A DNA stretch of 8,136 bases from Planctomycetaceae bacterium (GCA_007133715.1 SLMF01000021.1:1-8136); one strand, 5' to 3'. Numbered from the stretch's first letter, positions 1 through 5,801 are shown. Notes: generated by a model from the letters alone, not told the origin. Program-made: numbers and translations.

Positions 1-1032
1 GAAGCGTTCATCGCCGCCCAGGGACAACCGGTCCTGATCGACCGCTTCTTGGAGGATGCAACCGAAGTGGATGTGGATGCCATCAGCGACGGCGAAAACA
101 CGATGGTCATGGGCATCATGGAGCACATCGAGGCGGCCGGGGTGCATTCGGGCGATTCGGCCTGTGCGATCCCTCCCTACAGCTTGATGATGCCCGTGAT
201 CGAGGAAATCCGCGCCGCCACCCATGCTTTGGCAAAACGTTTGAACGTGATCGGGCTGATGAACATCCAGTTTGCGGTGAAGCGGGAAGCCGACGCGATG
301 AACGTGTATGTATTGGAGGTCAACCCGCGGGCCAGCCGGACCGTACCGTTTGTGGCCAAAGCGACCGGGGTTCCGGTTGCCAGGCTGGCCGCCAAACTGA
401 TGGCCGGTTGCAAGCTGGCGGATTTGGGAGTGGACCGCGAGCCGATCCCGCGTCATGTCTCGATCAAGGAGAGCGTGTTCCCGTTCCGGAAATTTGTGGG
501 CGTGGACATCGTGCTGGGGCCCGAGATGCGGAGCACGGGCGAGGTGATGGGGATCCACGAACGGTTCTCGATCGCCTTTGCCAAGAGCCAGTTGGCTGCG
601 GGGATCGTTCTGCCGCCGCAACAGCAGAAGATCTTCGTCAGCGTGGCTCAACGGCACAAGGAAGCGATTGTCGATCTGGCCCGCCGTGTGAGCCAACTGG
701 GCTTCCATTTGATCGCCACCACGGGCACGGCCCGCCGGTTGGAGCAGGCGGGGATTCCGGTCGAGCGAGTCAAGAAGATTGCCGAGGGGCATCCGAACCT
801 GTTGGACTTGATGCTCAACGGCGAAGTCGGGTTGGTGATGAACACGCCCAGCGGGAAGGGCGCCCGGACGGACGAGGGTCGGATCCGCGCGGCGGCGGTT
901 CAGCACGGTGTCTCGTGCATCACGACCGTACAAGCGGCGGAAGCGGCGGTGCGGGCGATGGAAGCCCTGCACGAAGACGGGCTGCAGAATATGACAGTCC
1001 AAGCTGTTCAGGATCGTTTCGAGCACCCCTAA
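1..1032 (+). CDS. carB: Carbamoyl-phosphate synthase large subunit, C-terminal 343 residues (5' end outside window)
   Basis: The protein makes carbamoyl phosphate from bicarbonate, ATP and glutamine-derived ammonia, for pyrimidine and arginine synthesis in the cytoplasm. The frame is open from base 1, so the gene enters from the left; a full CarB is about 1070 residues. Visible first is the end of the second ATP-grasp domain: EVDVDAISDGE, then GIMEHIEAAGVHSGDSAC, then LEVNPRASRTVPFVAKATG, which carries the acidic and Asn metal ligands known from the family. HVSIKESVFPF and LGPEMRSTGEVMG follow, matching the family's allosteric linker. From about visible residue 200 comes the MGS-like allosteric domain (KIFVSVAQRHKEAIV, IATTGTARRLEQAGI, NGEVGLVMNTP), where UMP/IMP or ornithine act in known enzymes. 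It ends in TAA with no visible lesion. The next gene follows after 21 nt, so read-through is possible. Confidence 0.98.
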   Translation, partial: EAFIAAQGQPVLIDRFLEDATEVDVDAISDGENTMVMGIMEHIEAAGVHSGDSACAIPPYSLMMPVIEEIRAATHALAKRLNVIGLMNIQFAVKREADAMNVYVLEVNPRASRTVPFVAKATGVPVARLAAKLMAGCKLADLGVDREPIPRHVSIKESVFPFRKFVGVDIVLGPEMRSTGEVMGIHERFSIAFAKSQLAAGIVLPPQQQKIFVSVAQRHKEAIVDLARRVSQLGFHLIATTGTARRLEQAGIPVERVKKIAEGHPNLLDLMLNGEVGLVMNTPSGKGARTDEGRIRAAAVQHGVSCITTVQAAEAAVRAMEALHEDGLQNMTVQAVQDRFEHP

Positions 1033-1041
1033 CGTTTTTTC

Positions 1042-1045
1042 AGGA
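1042..1045 (+). promoter_or_regulatory. Ribosome binding site of the PhoD-like gene
   Basis: AGGA lies 8 nt before the ATG at 1054, just after a T6 run in the short carB spacer. It supports the chosen start, which also gives a well-formed signal peptide. Confidence 0.6.
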
Positions 1046-1053
1046 AACCTGCC

Positions 1054-2730
1054 ATGCGAATCCCCTTGTCGGCCATTTGTTGGACGCTGTTGTTCCCCGG
1101 GATCGTGCTGGGCCAGCACGACGCCCATCGCAACGCGGTGCGCGAGATCGCGCGGGGGCAATACGGCCGGGCGGCGGCACGTTTGGAGCGTGTGGAGGAA
1201 GAGCCTGGCAGTGTGTGGACGGGTCTGCGGGGCGCTTACGCCCGCGCGGGCGAGACGGTGCGCCGCCAGGGCGAAGCGTATGCCGAATTGGTGGCCGCGG
1301 AGAACCATTTCGTCCGCGCCCTGCTGGCCGGCAGCCAGGGTGACGCGGCCGGGGCGTGGGAGTCGGCGCGACTCGCGGTCGCAGCCGGCCTGCCCTTCGA
1401 ACGCCTGTTGGCCGGACCACGTTCCGCCCTCGCCCCGCTCTACCAAGAGGAGCCGTTTCAGCGGTGGGCCGAGGCGGAGGCACGCTCCCTGATCCATGGG
1501 CCGATGCTCGGCCACGTGACCGACCAGGCCGCTTCCTTCTGGGTACGCACCGCCGATCAGGCAGAAGTTGTTGTAGAAGTGCTCGGAGAAGAGGGGACGG
1601 CGGTCGCGGACGCCCGCGGAGACACCTGTGCCCAACGCGACTATACGGCCGTCATCCGCGTCGCCGGCCTCCAGCCGGATACGGCCTACTCCTACCGCCT
1701 GCAGCTGGATGGTCAGGCGGTGCCGATCGAAGCGGCCGCCTTCCGCACCTATCCGGAACCCGGAACGCCGGGCCAGTACCTGGTGGCCTACGGCGCGTGC
1801 GCCGGCTACGTGGTCGAACACGAGCGGATGTGGACGACCATCGAGCAAGCGGACCCGCTCGCCCTGGTGCTGCTGGGCGACAACGTGTACATCGACGATC
1901 CGCAGCACGAACTGACCCAGCTTTACTGTTATTACCGGCGGCACAGTCGTCCCGAGTGGCGGCGGCTGGTGGCCGGTCGCGGCGTGTACGCCATTTGGGA
2001 CGACCACGACTTCGGGCTGGACGACAGCTGGGGCGGGTCCGACACCGACCATCCGCCCTGGAAACGCCCGGTTTGGGAAGTCTTCCGACAGAACTGGAAC
2101 AACCCGGCCTACGGTGGCGGGCCCGACCAGCCCGGCTGTTGGTTCGACTTTTACATCGGCGACGTGCACTTCATCATGCTCGATGGCCGCTACTATCGCG
2201 ACCGGGCGGGCCGCCAAGGTGTCGAAGTGGAAAACCCGTCGATGCTCGGGGAGGCCCAGCGAGCCTGGCTGAAGGAAACTCTGAAGAACTCCCAAGGAAC
2301 GTTCAAGATCCTGGCGTCGCCCGTGCCGTGGGCACCGGGTGTCAAAGGCGGACCTCCGGGCGGACTCGATACCTGGGACGGCTTCCCCCAAGAACGTGAC
2401 GCACTCTACGATTTCCTCTACGAGCAAGGCATCGCGGGAGTGGCCCTGATTTCGGGTGATCGCCACCGCTCGGATGCCCGCCGCATCACGCGAGACCGCG
2501 GCTACGACCTGTACGACTTCCTCAGCGCCGGCCTGACCAACTACCACACCCACCCCGTGGTTTCCACTCCCGGATTGCTGTTCGGCTACAACGAAAAAAA
2601 TTCGTTCGCCCTGCTGCACTTCGACACGGCCGCCGAGGATCCGACCCTCCGCTACGAAATCGTCAACCTTGACGGCGAATCGATCTGGTCGCACCAGCTG
2701 ACTCTCAGCCAGCTTACCGATAACAAGTAG
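1054..2730 (+). CDS. Exported PhoD-like metallophosphatase (alkaline phosphatase D family), 558 aa
   Basis: This is probably a secreted phosphomonoesterase or phosphodiesterase that releases phosphate from organic esters outside the cytoplasm. Residues 1-20 form a Sec-type signal peptide (MRIPLSAICWTLLFPGIVLG); the twin-arginine motif known from Bacillus PhoD is not seen. Residues about 21-145 are an Ala/Arg/Glu-rich, probably helical region that I do not recognise. Residues about 147-235 (GPMLGHVTDQAASFWVR onward) match the beta-sandwich domain usual before PhoD catalytic domains. The metallophosphatase core follows: LLGDNVYIDD with D276 and N277, AIWDDHDFG at 314-322, GDVHFIMLDGRYYRD with H372, and SGDRHRSD with D469 and H471. 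These are the metal-binding blocks of the family, all present. Substrate cannot be told from sequence. Co-transcription with carB is possible from the 21-nt spacing, but no functional link is evident. Confidence 0.9.
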   Translation: MRIPLSAICWTLLFPGIVLGQHDAHRNAVREIARGQYGRAAARLERVEEEPGSVWTGLRGAYARAGETVRRQGEAYAELVAAENHFVRALLAGSQGDAAGAWESARLAVAAGLPFERLLAGPRSALAPLYQEEPFQRWAEAEARSLIHGPMLGHVTDQAASFWVRTADQAEVVVEVLGEEGTAVADARGDTCAQRDYTAVIRVAGLQPDTAYSYRLQLDGQAVPIEAAAFRTYPEPGTPGQYLVAYGACAGYVVEHERMWTTIEQADPLALVLLGDNVYIDDPQHELTQLYCYYRRHSRPEWRRLVAGRGVYAIWDDHDFGLDDSWGGSDTDHPPWKRPVWEVFRQNWNNPAYGGGPDQPGCWFDFYIGDVHFIMLDGRYYRDRAGRQGVEVENPSMLGEAQRAWLKETLKNSQGTFKILASPVPWAPGVKGGPPGGLDTWDGFPQERDALYDFLYEQGIAGVALISGDRHRSDARRITRDRGYDLYDFLSAGLTNYHTHPVVSTPGLLFGYNEKNSFALLHFDTAAEDPTLRYEIVNLDGESIWSHQLTLSQLTDNK

Positions 2731-2756
2731 ACGGCCCGGGGGGGTGCAGCCCGGCT

Positions 2757-2780
2757 GATTCCGATCGGCATGCCGGAATC
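2757..2780 (+). terminator. Hairpin 27 nt past the PhoD-like stop, possible terminator
   Basis: GATTCCG (2757-2763) pairs perfectly with CGGAATC (2774-2780) around a 10-nt loop. Position suggests transcript ending for the phosphatase gene. No T-run follows, so it is not a classical intrinsic terminator; it could instead protect a 3' end. Confidence 0.3.
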
Positions 2781-2794
2781 GTCCCACGCCAACT

Positions 2795-2820
2795 GCGGCC
2801 CGGGAGCTTTCCTGGGCTGC
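2795..2820. terminator. Strong hairpin between convergent genes, possible bidirectional terminator
   Basis: GCGGCCCGGGA (2795-2805) and TCCTGGGCTGC (2810-2820) form an 11-bp stem with two G-U pairs (plus-strand RNA) around the tetraloop GCTT. It sits midway between two converging genes, where a shared terminator is expected. No T-tract on either side weakens the call. Confidence 0.35.
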
Positions 2821-2928
2821 CTGCCCGATTGCCCCAGCTTGGCATCGCGGGTGAAGTCTTTCCGCCACCGCCTTGGAAGCAGACAATTATTTCGGGGGGG
2901 GGTGCGTGGCGAGGTGGGAGCTGTTGGG

Positions 2929-3708
2929 TCAGTGCATGGCCAAACCACCACTGACGTCTACCGTGGCACCGGTCATGTAGTCGGCTCGAAAAGAGCAAAG
3001 GAATACCACCATGGCCGCGATCTCCTCGGTCTTGCCCAGCCGCCCCAAGGGAACGCGGCGATTGAAACGCTCGGGATCGGCATCCACGGCCGGGGCCAGC
3101 ATCTCGGTGTACATCAGCCCGGGTGCCACGCAGTTGACGTTGATCCCGTGCGGGGCCAGCTCGCGAGCCAGCGAGACGGTAAAGCCGATGATCCCGGCTT
3201 TGCTGGCATCGTAGGCCGTCTTGCCGGATTGGGAGCCGCGAAAGGCGGCTTGCGACGAGATATTGACGATCTTCCCCGAGCGTTCCTTGTGAACTCGCCG
3301 CCGTGCAAACTCGCGACTGCACAGAAAGGTCCCCCCTAGATTAACGCTCAGGGCGCGATGGAATTCGCTCAAGGTCAATTCGGTCGTCGGCTCTGTCGGG
3401 CAGTAGGCCGCGTTGTTGACCAACGCTTCGATCGGACCCAACTGGGCCTCCACCTGGTCGAACAGGGCACTCACATCCGACTCGCTCGACACATCGCCGG
3501 CGACCGGCAGGGCCAGCGAACCATGCTGGCGGCGGATGTCCTCGGCCAGTTTCGTCGCCGCCTGTTCGCTGTGCCGATGATTCACGGCCACCCGCGCCCC
3601 CTCGGCCCCCAGCAGTCGGCAAATCGCTTCGCCTAAACCACGATAACCACCCGTTACCAAGACCACTTTGTCCTTCAAACCCAGCTCCACAGCACGGTAC
3701 CTTTGCAT
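2929..3708 (-). CDS. Short-chain dehydrogenase/reductase (FabG-like), 259 aa
   Basis: This is a cytoplasmic NAD(P)-dependent oxidoreductase of the classical SDR family, close in pattern to 3-oxoacyl-ACP reductases; the substrate is not predictable. The nucleotide-binding motif TGGYRGLG is at residues 19-26, NNAA at 98-101 and the structural Asn at N123. The catalytic set is S152, Y166 and K170 (YDASK). The Ser-Tyr distance is one residue longer than in E. coli FabG. The tail ADYMTGATVDVSGG is typical of the family, and length is normal. The ATG at 3708 has no clear Shine-Dalgarno. A GTG at 3690 has AAAGG 9 nt upstream and would give a start seven residues before KDKVVLVTGG, so the true protein may be 253 aa. 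It lies 26 nt behind the zinc-ribbon gene, so one transcript is likely. Confidence 0.93.
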   Translation of the reverse strand: MQRYRAVELGLKDKVVLVTGGYRGLGEAICRLLGAEGARVAVNHRHSEQAATKLAEDIRRQHGSLALPVAGDVSSESDVSALFDQVEAQLGPIEALVNNAAYCPTEPTTELTLSEFHRALSVNLGGTFLCSREFARRRVHKERSGKIVNISSQAAFRGSQSGKTAYDASKAGIIGFTVSLARELAPHGINVNCVAPGLMYTEMLAPAVDADPERFNRRVPLGRLGKTEEIAAMVVFLCSFRADYMTGATVDVSGGLAMH

Positions 3709-3734
3709 TTAGAAAGTGAGCGAATTTGACCAGA

Positions 3735-4112
3735 TCACGCTTCCGAACGATAGTGTTTGCCACATTTTTCACAAAAACTACCCAATGCAGGGCCCTCTTT
3801 TCTACGCCAAACATGGTCGCAACGTCCGGGGGGTTTTTCTTCCGCCAAACCACAACGGGGACAAACACCCGGCGGAAAACCTCCTAAAGCACTATCAAAA
3901 CAGTGCTCGCAGCCGTTGTCCAACCGCCGGGCGTTCTCCTCCTGCTTCTTCTGCTGGCGGGCCTTGCTCTCGGCCTGGATCTGATCCAGCTCCCGGTACA
4001 GGCGAAGATCGCGGAACACGGACCACAAGAAACGGCCCAGCGAATACAGTAGCGCAATCAGTACGGCGAGCGGGATCACCAGTACGACGCCGAGGAAAAA
4101 AGCGTTTCTCAT
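3735..4112 (-). CDS. Small membrane-anchored double zinc-ribbon protein, 125 aa
   Basis: I do not recognise a named family. Residues about 5-26 (FFLGVVLVIPLAVLIALLYS) form one hydrophobic membrane helix. Residues about 34-65 are charged and rich in Glu, Gln, Arg and Lys (LYRELDQIQAESKARQQKKQ), a likely helix or short coiled coil. The C-terminal half carries two cysteine sets: C68-x2-C71 with C84-x2-C87 (CEHC, CPRCG), then C98-x-H100 with C114-x2-C117 (CDH, CEKCG). This looks like two consecutive zinc ribbons on a cytoplasmic or membrane-proximal tail. The intact Cys/His pattern argues that the frame is real, even though a 132-codon frame opposes it. The SDR gene follows after 26 nt on the same strand. 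Function is unknown; metal sensing or protein docking at the membrane is only a guess. Confidence 0.8.
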   Translation of the reverse strand: MRNAFFLGVVLVIPLAVLIALLYSLGRFLWSVFRDLRLYRELDQIQAESKARQQKKQEENARRLDNGCEHCFDSALGGFPPGVCPRCGLAEEKPPGRCDHVWRRKEGPALGSFCEKCGKHYRSEA

Positions 4113-4135
4113 GACAAAACCATCTTACCTTCCAT
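4109..4135 (-). promoter_or_regulatory. Eight-codon uORF overlapping the zinc-ribbon start
   Basis: On the minus strand, ATG at 4135 reads MEGKMVLS and then stops in TGA at 4111-4109. That stop overlaps the zinc-ribbon ATG (4112-4110) as ATGA. The only good Shine-Dalgarno, GGAAGG (4133-4128), lies 4 nt before the uORF's internal ATG but 15 nt before the main ATG. The arrangement would suit translational coupling. It may also be chance. Confidence 0.35.
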
Positions 4136-4232
4136 GAAAACCCCTGGAATGGGTTGCGTTACTTGCCTCACGTGACGGGATGCCCGGTTCCTGGGTCTGG
4201 ACGTCCAATCGGAAACATATCATGGGCGAGAA

Positions 4233-4254
4233 GGGGACGTTCGATCAAGTCCCC
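4233..4254. repeat. Perfect 6-bp inverted repeat in the divergent intergenic region
   Basis: GGGGAC (4233-4238) and GTCCCC (4249-4254) flank a 10-nt spacer. The site lies between two divergent genes, about 100 bp before the protease start, where an operator would be expected. No regulator is encoded nearby to support this. Confidence 0.3.
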
Positions 4255-4280
4255 GTGGCCGGTGGAAGCGGTTGGGCATC

Positions 4281-4308
4281 TTGTCGGACCGTGGTTTTTC
4301 GCTAGGCT
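4281..4308 (+). promoter_or_regulatory. Weak sigma70-like promoter candidate for the protease
   Basis: TTGTCG (4281-4286), a 16-nt spacer and TAGGCT (4303-4308) give a partial match to the housekeeping consensus. The -35 matches 4 of 6 and the -10 only 3 of 6. Placement about 50 bp before the start is sensible, but the match is poor. Confidence 0.2.
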
Positions 4309-4355
4309 ACATTGCTTATCCCAGTACAGGACACCTGTTTGGAAGGCTAGGAGAG

Positions 4356-5213
4356 ATGCTGCGAAACACCCCCTTACGTGGTTATTTGGGATGCCTGGTG
4401 CTGATCGGGGCCAGTGCCATCGCATGGGCGGACGATCCGATCGAGCAGGCATTGAATGCCACGTTCCGGATTACCAACGGCAAGACGTCGGCGACGTCGT
4501 TTCTGATTTATGGCCCGGAGGCACCGGAAGATGGATCTTCGCCCCTTTCCTTGTTGGTAACTGCAGCCCATGTTTTCGGGGAGATGTCCGAATCCGAGTG
4601 TACGGTGATCCTCCGCCGACGGCAGGAAGACGGTACGTACGAGCGGCAGGAGGCCCAAGTGGCTTTGCGCAACGGGGACCAGCAACTGTGGGTGCGTCAT
4701 GACGAGGTGGACATAGCGGTGGTTCCGTTCGAATTGCCCGAGGACACGGCGGCTCGGCCGTTGTTCTATGAACAGTTGGCCGACGCTTCGTGGAGTGACC
4801 ACCGGCGATTGCGGGCGGGCAGTGACGTGTTGATTCCGGGATATCCGGCCCAATTGGAGAGCAACGACGCGGGCTGGCCGGTACTCCGCCGGGGTTCGGT
4901 GGCCACCCACCCGCTGGTTCCTGCCGACAGTACACCGCGGATGCTGGTCAATGCGACCACATTCGGCGGCGACAGCGGGGCACCGGTGATCCTGTTGGTC
5001 GACGGCGACCCAATCGTGGTGGGCATCGTTTCGGGGATGATCCGCCAGACGAATCGCGCGAATACGCCGTTCGAGGAGCGGGTGACGCACATGCCCGTAG
5101 CCCTGGCGATCACCGTACAAGCTCCTTTTATCCGCACCACGGTCGCCAAGCTGCTGGAGGGCTCGGAAGACCCGTCCGAAGCGGCAGACGTGGCTTCGGA
5201 GGATTCTCCTTAG
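4356..5213 (+). CDS. Secreted trypsin-like serine protease, 285 aa
   Basis: This is a chymotrypsin-fold endopeptidase (Trypsin_2-like) acting outside the cytoplasm. Start at ATG 4356 is chosen because GGAAGG lies 9 nt upstream and a clean signal peptide follows (hydrophobic residues 9-24, cleavage after A23-W24-A25). The in-frame codons further upstream would bury that signal. The catalytic triad is visible: H72 in LVTAAHVF, D119 in DEVDIAVV, and S207 in FGGDSGAPV. There is no PDZ domain, so it is not a full HtrA/DegP. The fold ends near residue 260 and an acidic tail closes the protein (EGSEDPSEAADVASEDSP). Specificity is not predictable. Its stop codon lies one base before the inverted-repeat element at 5215, so its mRNA 3' end probably lies in that element. 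A 302-codon opposing frame is judged an artefact. Confidence 0.88.
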   Translation: MLRNTPLRGYLGCLVLIGASAIAWADDPIEQALNATFRITNGKTSATSFLIYGPEAPEDGSSPLSLLVTAAHVFGEMSESECTVILRRRQEDGTYERQEAQVALRNGDQQLWVRHDEVDIAVVPFELPEDTAARPLFYEQLADASWSDHRRLRAGSDVLIPGYPAQLESNDAGWPVLRRGSVATHPLVPADSTPRMLVNATTFGGDSGAPVILLVDGDPIVVGIVSGMIRQTNRANTPFEERVTHMPVALAITVQAPFIRTTVAKLLEGSEDPSEAADVASEDSP

Positions 5214-5214
5214 G

Positions 5215-5240
5215 ATCTGCGAAGAAATTCCCGTCGCATT
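5215..5240 (+). repeat. Left terminal inverted repeat of the 404-bp element
   Basis: It pairs with 5593-5618. Mismatches fall only at 5230, 5232 and 5238. It begins one base after the protease stop codon. Confidence 0.75.
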
Positions 5241-5292
5241 GGGATATGCGAGCGGTGATTGCTTGGTGCTTGGTGGGTTCATCCGGTTCGCC

Positions 5293-5329
5293 TCGTACTC
5301 GTACTCAGCATCGCGGTACTCGTACTCGA
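5293..5329 (+). repeat. Left GTACTC arm
   Basis: TCGTACTCGTACTCAG, six variable bases (CATCGC), then GGTACTCGTACTCGA. Both conserved blocks are exact reverse complements of the right arm at 5439-5475; only the six middle bases differ. Each block contains the direct pair GTACTCGTACTC. I associate GTACTC/GAGTAC tandem motifs with Pirellula-type genomes, from memory and unchecked. Confidence 0.8.
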
Positions 5330-5376
5330 TCGACTCTTTCGCCGAGGTCTACGTTCGTTGGATCAACCGAGTCCGC

Positions 5377-5416
5377 ACCGACAGCATCCGTCTTCAAGCG
5401 GATTTACCACGTCGGT
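5377..5416. repeat. Central hairpin of the element
   Basis: ACCGAC (5377-5382) pairs with GTCGGT (5411-5416), and within it ATCCG (5386-5390) pairs with CGGAT (5399-5403) around an 8-nt loop. It lies near the centre of symmetry of the GTACTC arms. Confidence 0.5.
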
Positions 5417-5438
5417 TGGATTCGTCATCCGTCGCCTG

Positions 5439-5475
5439 TCGAGTACGAGTACCGTTGCACTGAGTACGAGTACGA
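5439..5475 (-). repeat. Right GTACTC arm (inverted copy)
   Basis: On the plus strand it reads TCGAGTACGAGTACC, GTTGCA, CTGAGTACGAGTACGA. This is the reverse complement of the left arm except in the six middle bases. Confidence 0.8.
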
Positions 5476-5592
5476 TTGACTCGACCGAGGGGGTTCGGTT
5501 TGTCTCGGAGAAGTACTGGTGTGTCCGCCCCCCGCCTGCGACGGTGGTCGGTGCCCTGGATTGGTCGGATTGGAACCGGGACAGCCGCGACG

Positions 5593-5618
5593 AACGCGAC
5601 CGTAATTTCTTCGCAGAT
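5593..5618 (-). repeat. Right terminal inverted repeat of the 404-bp element
   Basis: Its last 15 bases, AATTTCTTCGCAGAT (5604-5618), are the exact reverse complement of the left end. The spacer between this end and the right GTACTC arm is 117 bp, against 52 bp on the left, so the element is asymmetric. Confidence 0.75.
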
Positions 5619-5654
5619 GCTTAAAGTTTGAAAAAAGTGGTTCCCAGACCGGTA

Positions 5655-5683
5655 TGTACGCCTTGCGGGGGTTAGTTTATATT
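5655..5683 (+). promoter_or_regulatory. Promoter candidate for the RRM gene
   Basis: TATATT (5678-5683) matches the -10 consensus at 5 of 6. TGTACG (5655-5660) at a 17-nt spacing is a poor -35, 3 of 6. It would give a leader of roughly 110 nt. It lies just outside the inverted-repeat element. Confidence 0.35.
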
Positions 5684-5720
5684 GCGAGATTCCGGGGCCT
5701 GGCGTCAGCGTTGGGGTCAG

Positions 5721-5765
5721 CCGATCGCGCAGGGCGATTCGGGGCCGTTCCTGCTCAGCGGCAGG
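5721..5765 (+). promoter_or_regulatory. Structured 5' leader of the RRM gene
   Basis: Two hairpins stand in the leader. CCGATCGC (5721-5728) pairs with GCGAT plus CGG (5734-5742, one bulge), and CCTGC (5750-5754) pairs with GCAGG (5761-5765). RNA-binding and cold-induced genes often carry structured leaders, so control at the RNA level is plausible; the sequence alone does not prove it. Confidence 0.35.
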
Positions 5766-5801
5766 TTTCCAAGTCCCTGTAGCAGTAATGGAGATGGAAA
5801 G

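Larger units (their letters stand above)
2731..2928. other. Convergent intergenic region with hairpins and G-tracts
   Basis: This 198-bp gap separates the ends of two convergent genes, so both transcripts must stop here or run into each other. It holds two stable inverted repeats (2757-2780 and 2795-2820), a G7 run at 2738-2744 and a G9 run at 2894-2902. No T-tract follows either hairpin on either strand. I see no gene. Confidence 0.6.
5215..5618. mobile_element. 404-bp nested inverted-repeat element, MITE-like
   Basis: The ends are 26-bp inverted repeats: 5215-5240 and 5593-5618 match at 23 of 26 positions, with the outer 15 (ATCTGCGAAGAAATT) perfect. Inside lie two 37-bp arms (5293-5329, 5439-5475) and a central hairpin (5377-5416), so most of the element can fold on itself. 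Three overlapping plus-strand frames here of 74 to 121 codons read as simple Tyr-Ser, Arg-Thr or Val-Leu repeats, which reflects the DNA repeat and not a protein. No transposase is present. CTTA occurs just outside both ends (5209-5212, 5620-5623), but not flush with them, so a target-site duplication is not established. Small non-autonomous elements with terminal inverted repeats look like this. A structured RNA or an unusual termination region are alternatives. Confidence 0.6.

Noticed and set aside
408..1343. A 311-codon plus-strand frame over carB and the phosphatase start
   Set aside because: It overlaps two well-supported genes in another frame and is rich in Gly, Arg, Ala and Pro, as expected of a shadow in GC-rich DNA.
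1356..2399. A 347-codon plus-strand frame inside the PhoD-like gene
   Set aside because: Low-complexity Arg/Gly/Pro translation, no motif, fully inside a gene whose metal-binding motifs are intact.
3716..4114. A 132-codon plus-strand frame opposite the zinc-ribbon gene
   Set aside because: The minus-strand protein has a membrane helix and ordered Cys pairs; this frame has neither.
4374..5282. A 302-codon minus-strand frame opposite the protease
   Set aside because: The plus strand has a signal peptide and a complete His-Asp-Ser triad; the opposing frame shows no recognisable motif.
5293..5475. CRISPR array
   Set aside because: There are only two copies of each block, in inverted and not direct tandem order, with no regular spacers and no cas genes.
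5209..5623. CTTA as a target-site duplication of the element
   Set aside because: The two copies are not flush with the repeat ends (two bases off on the left, one on the right), and four bases can match by chance.
5239..5624. Three overlapping frames of 74 to 121 codons with Tyr-Ser, Arg-Thr and Val-Leu repeats
   Set aside because: The repeats come from the GTACTC DNA motif read in three frames. They lie inside the inverted-repeat element and no protein feature supports them.
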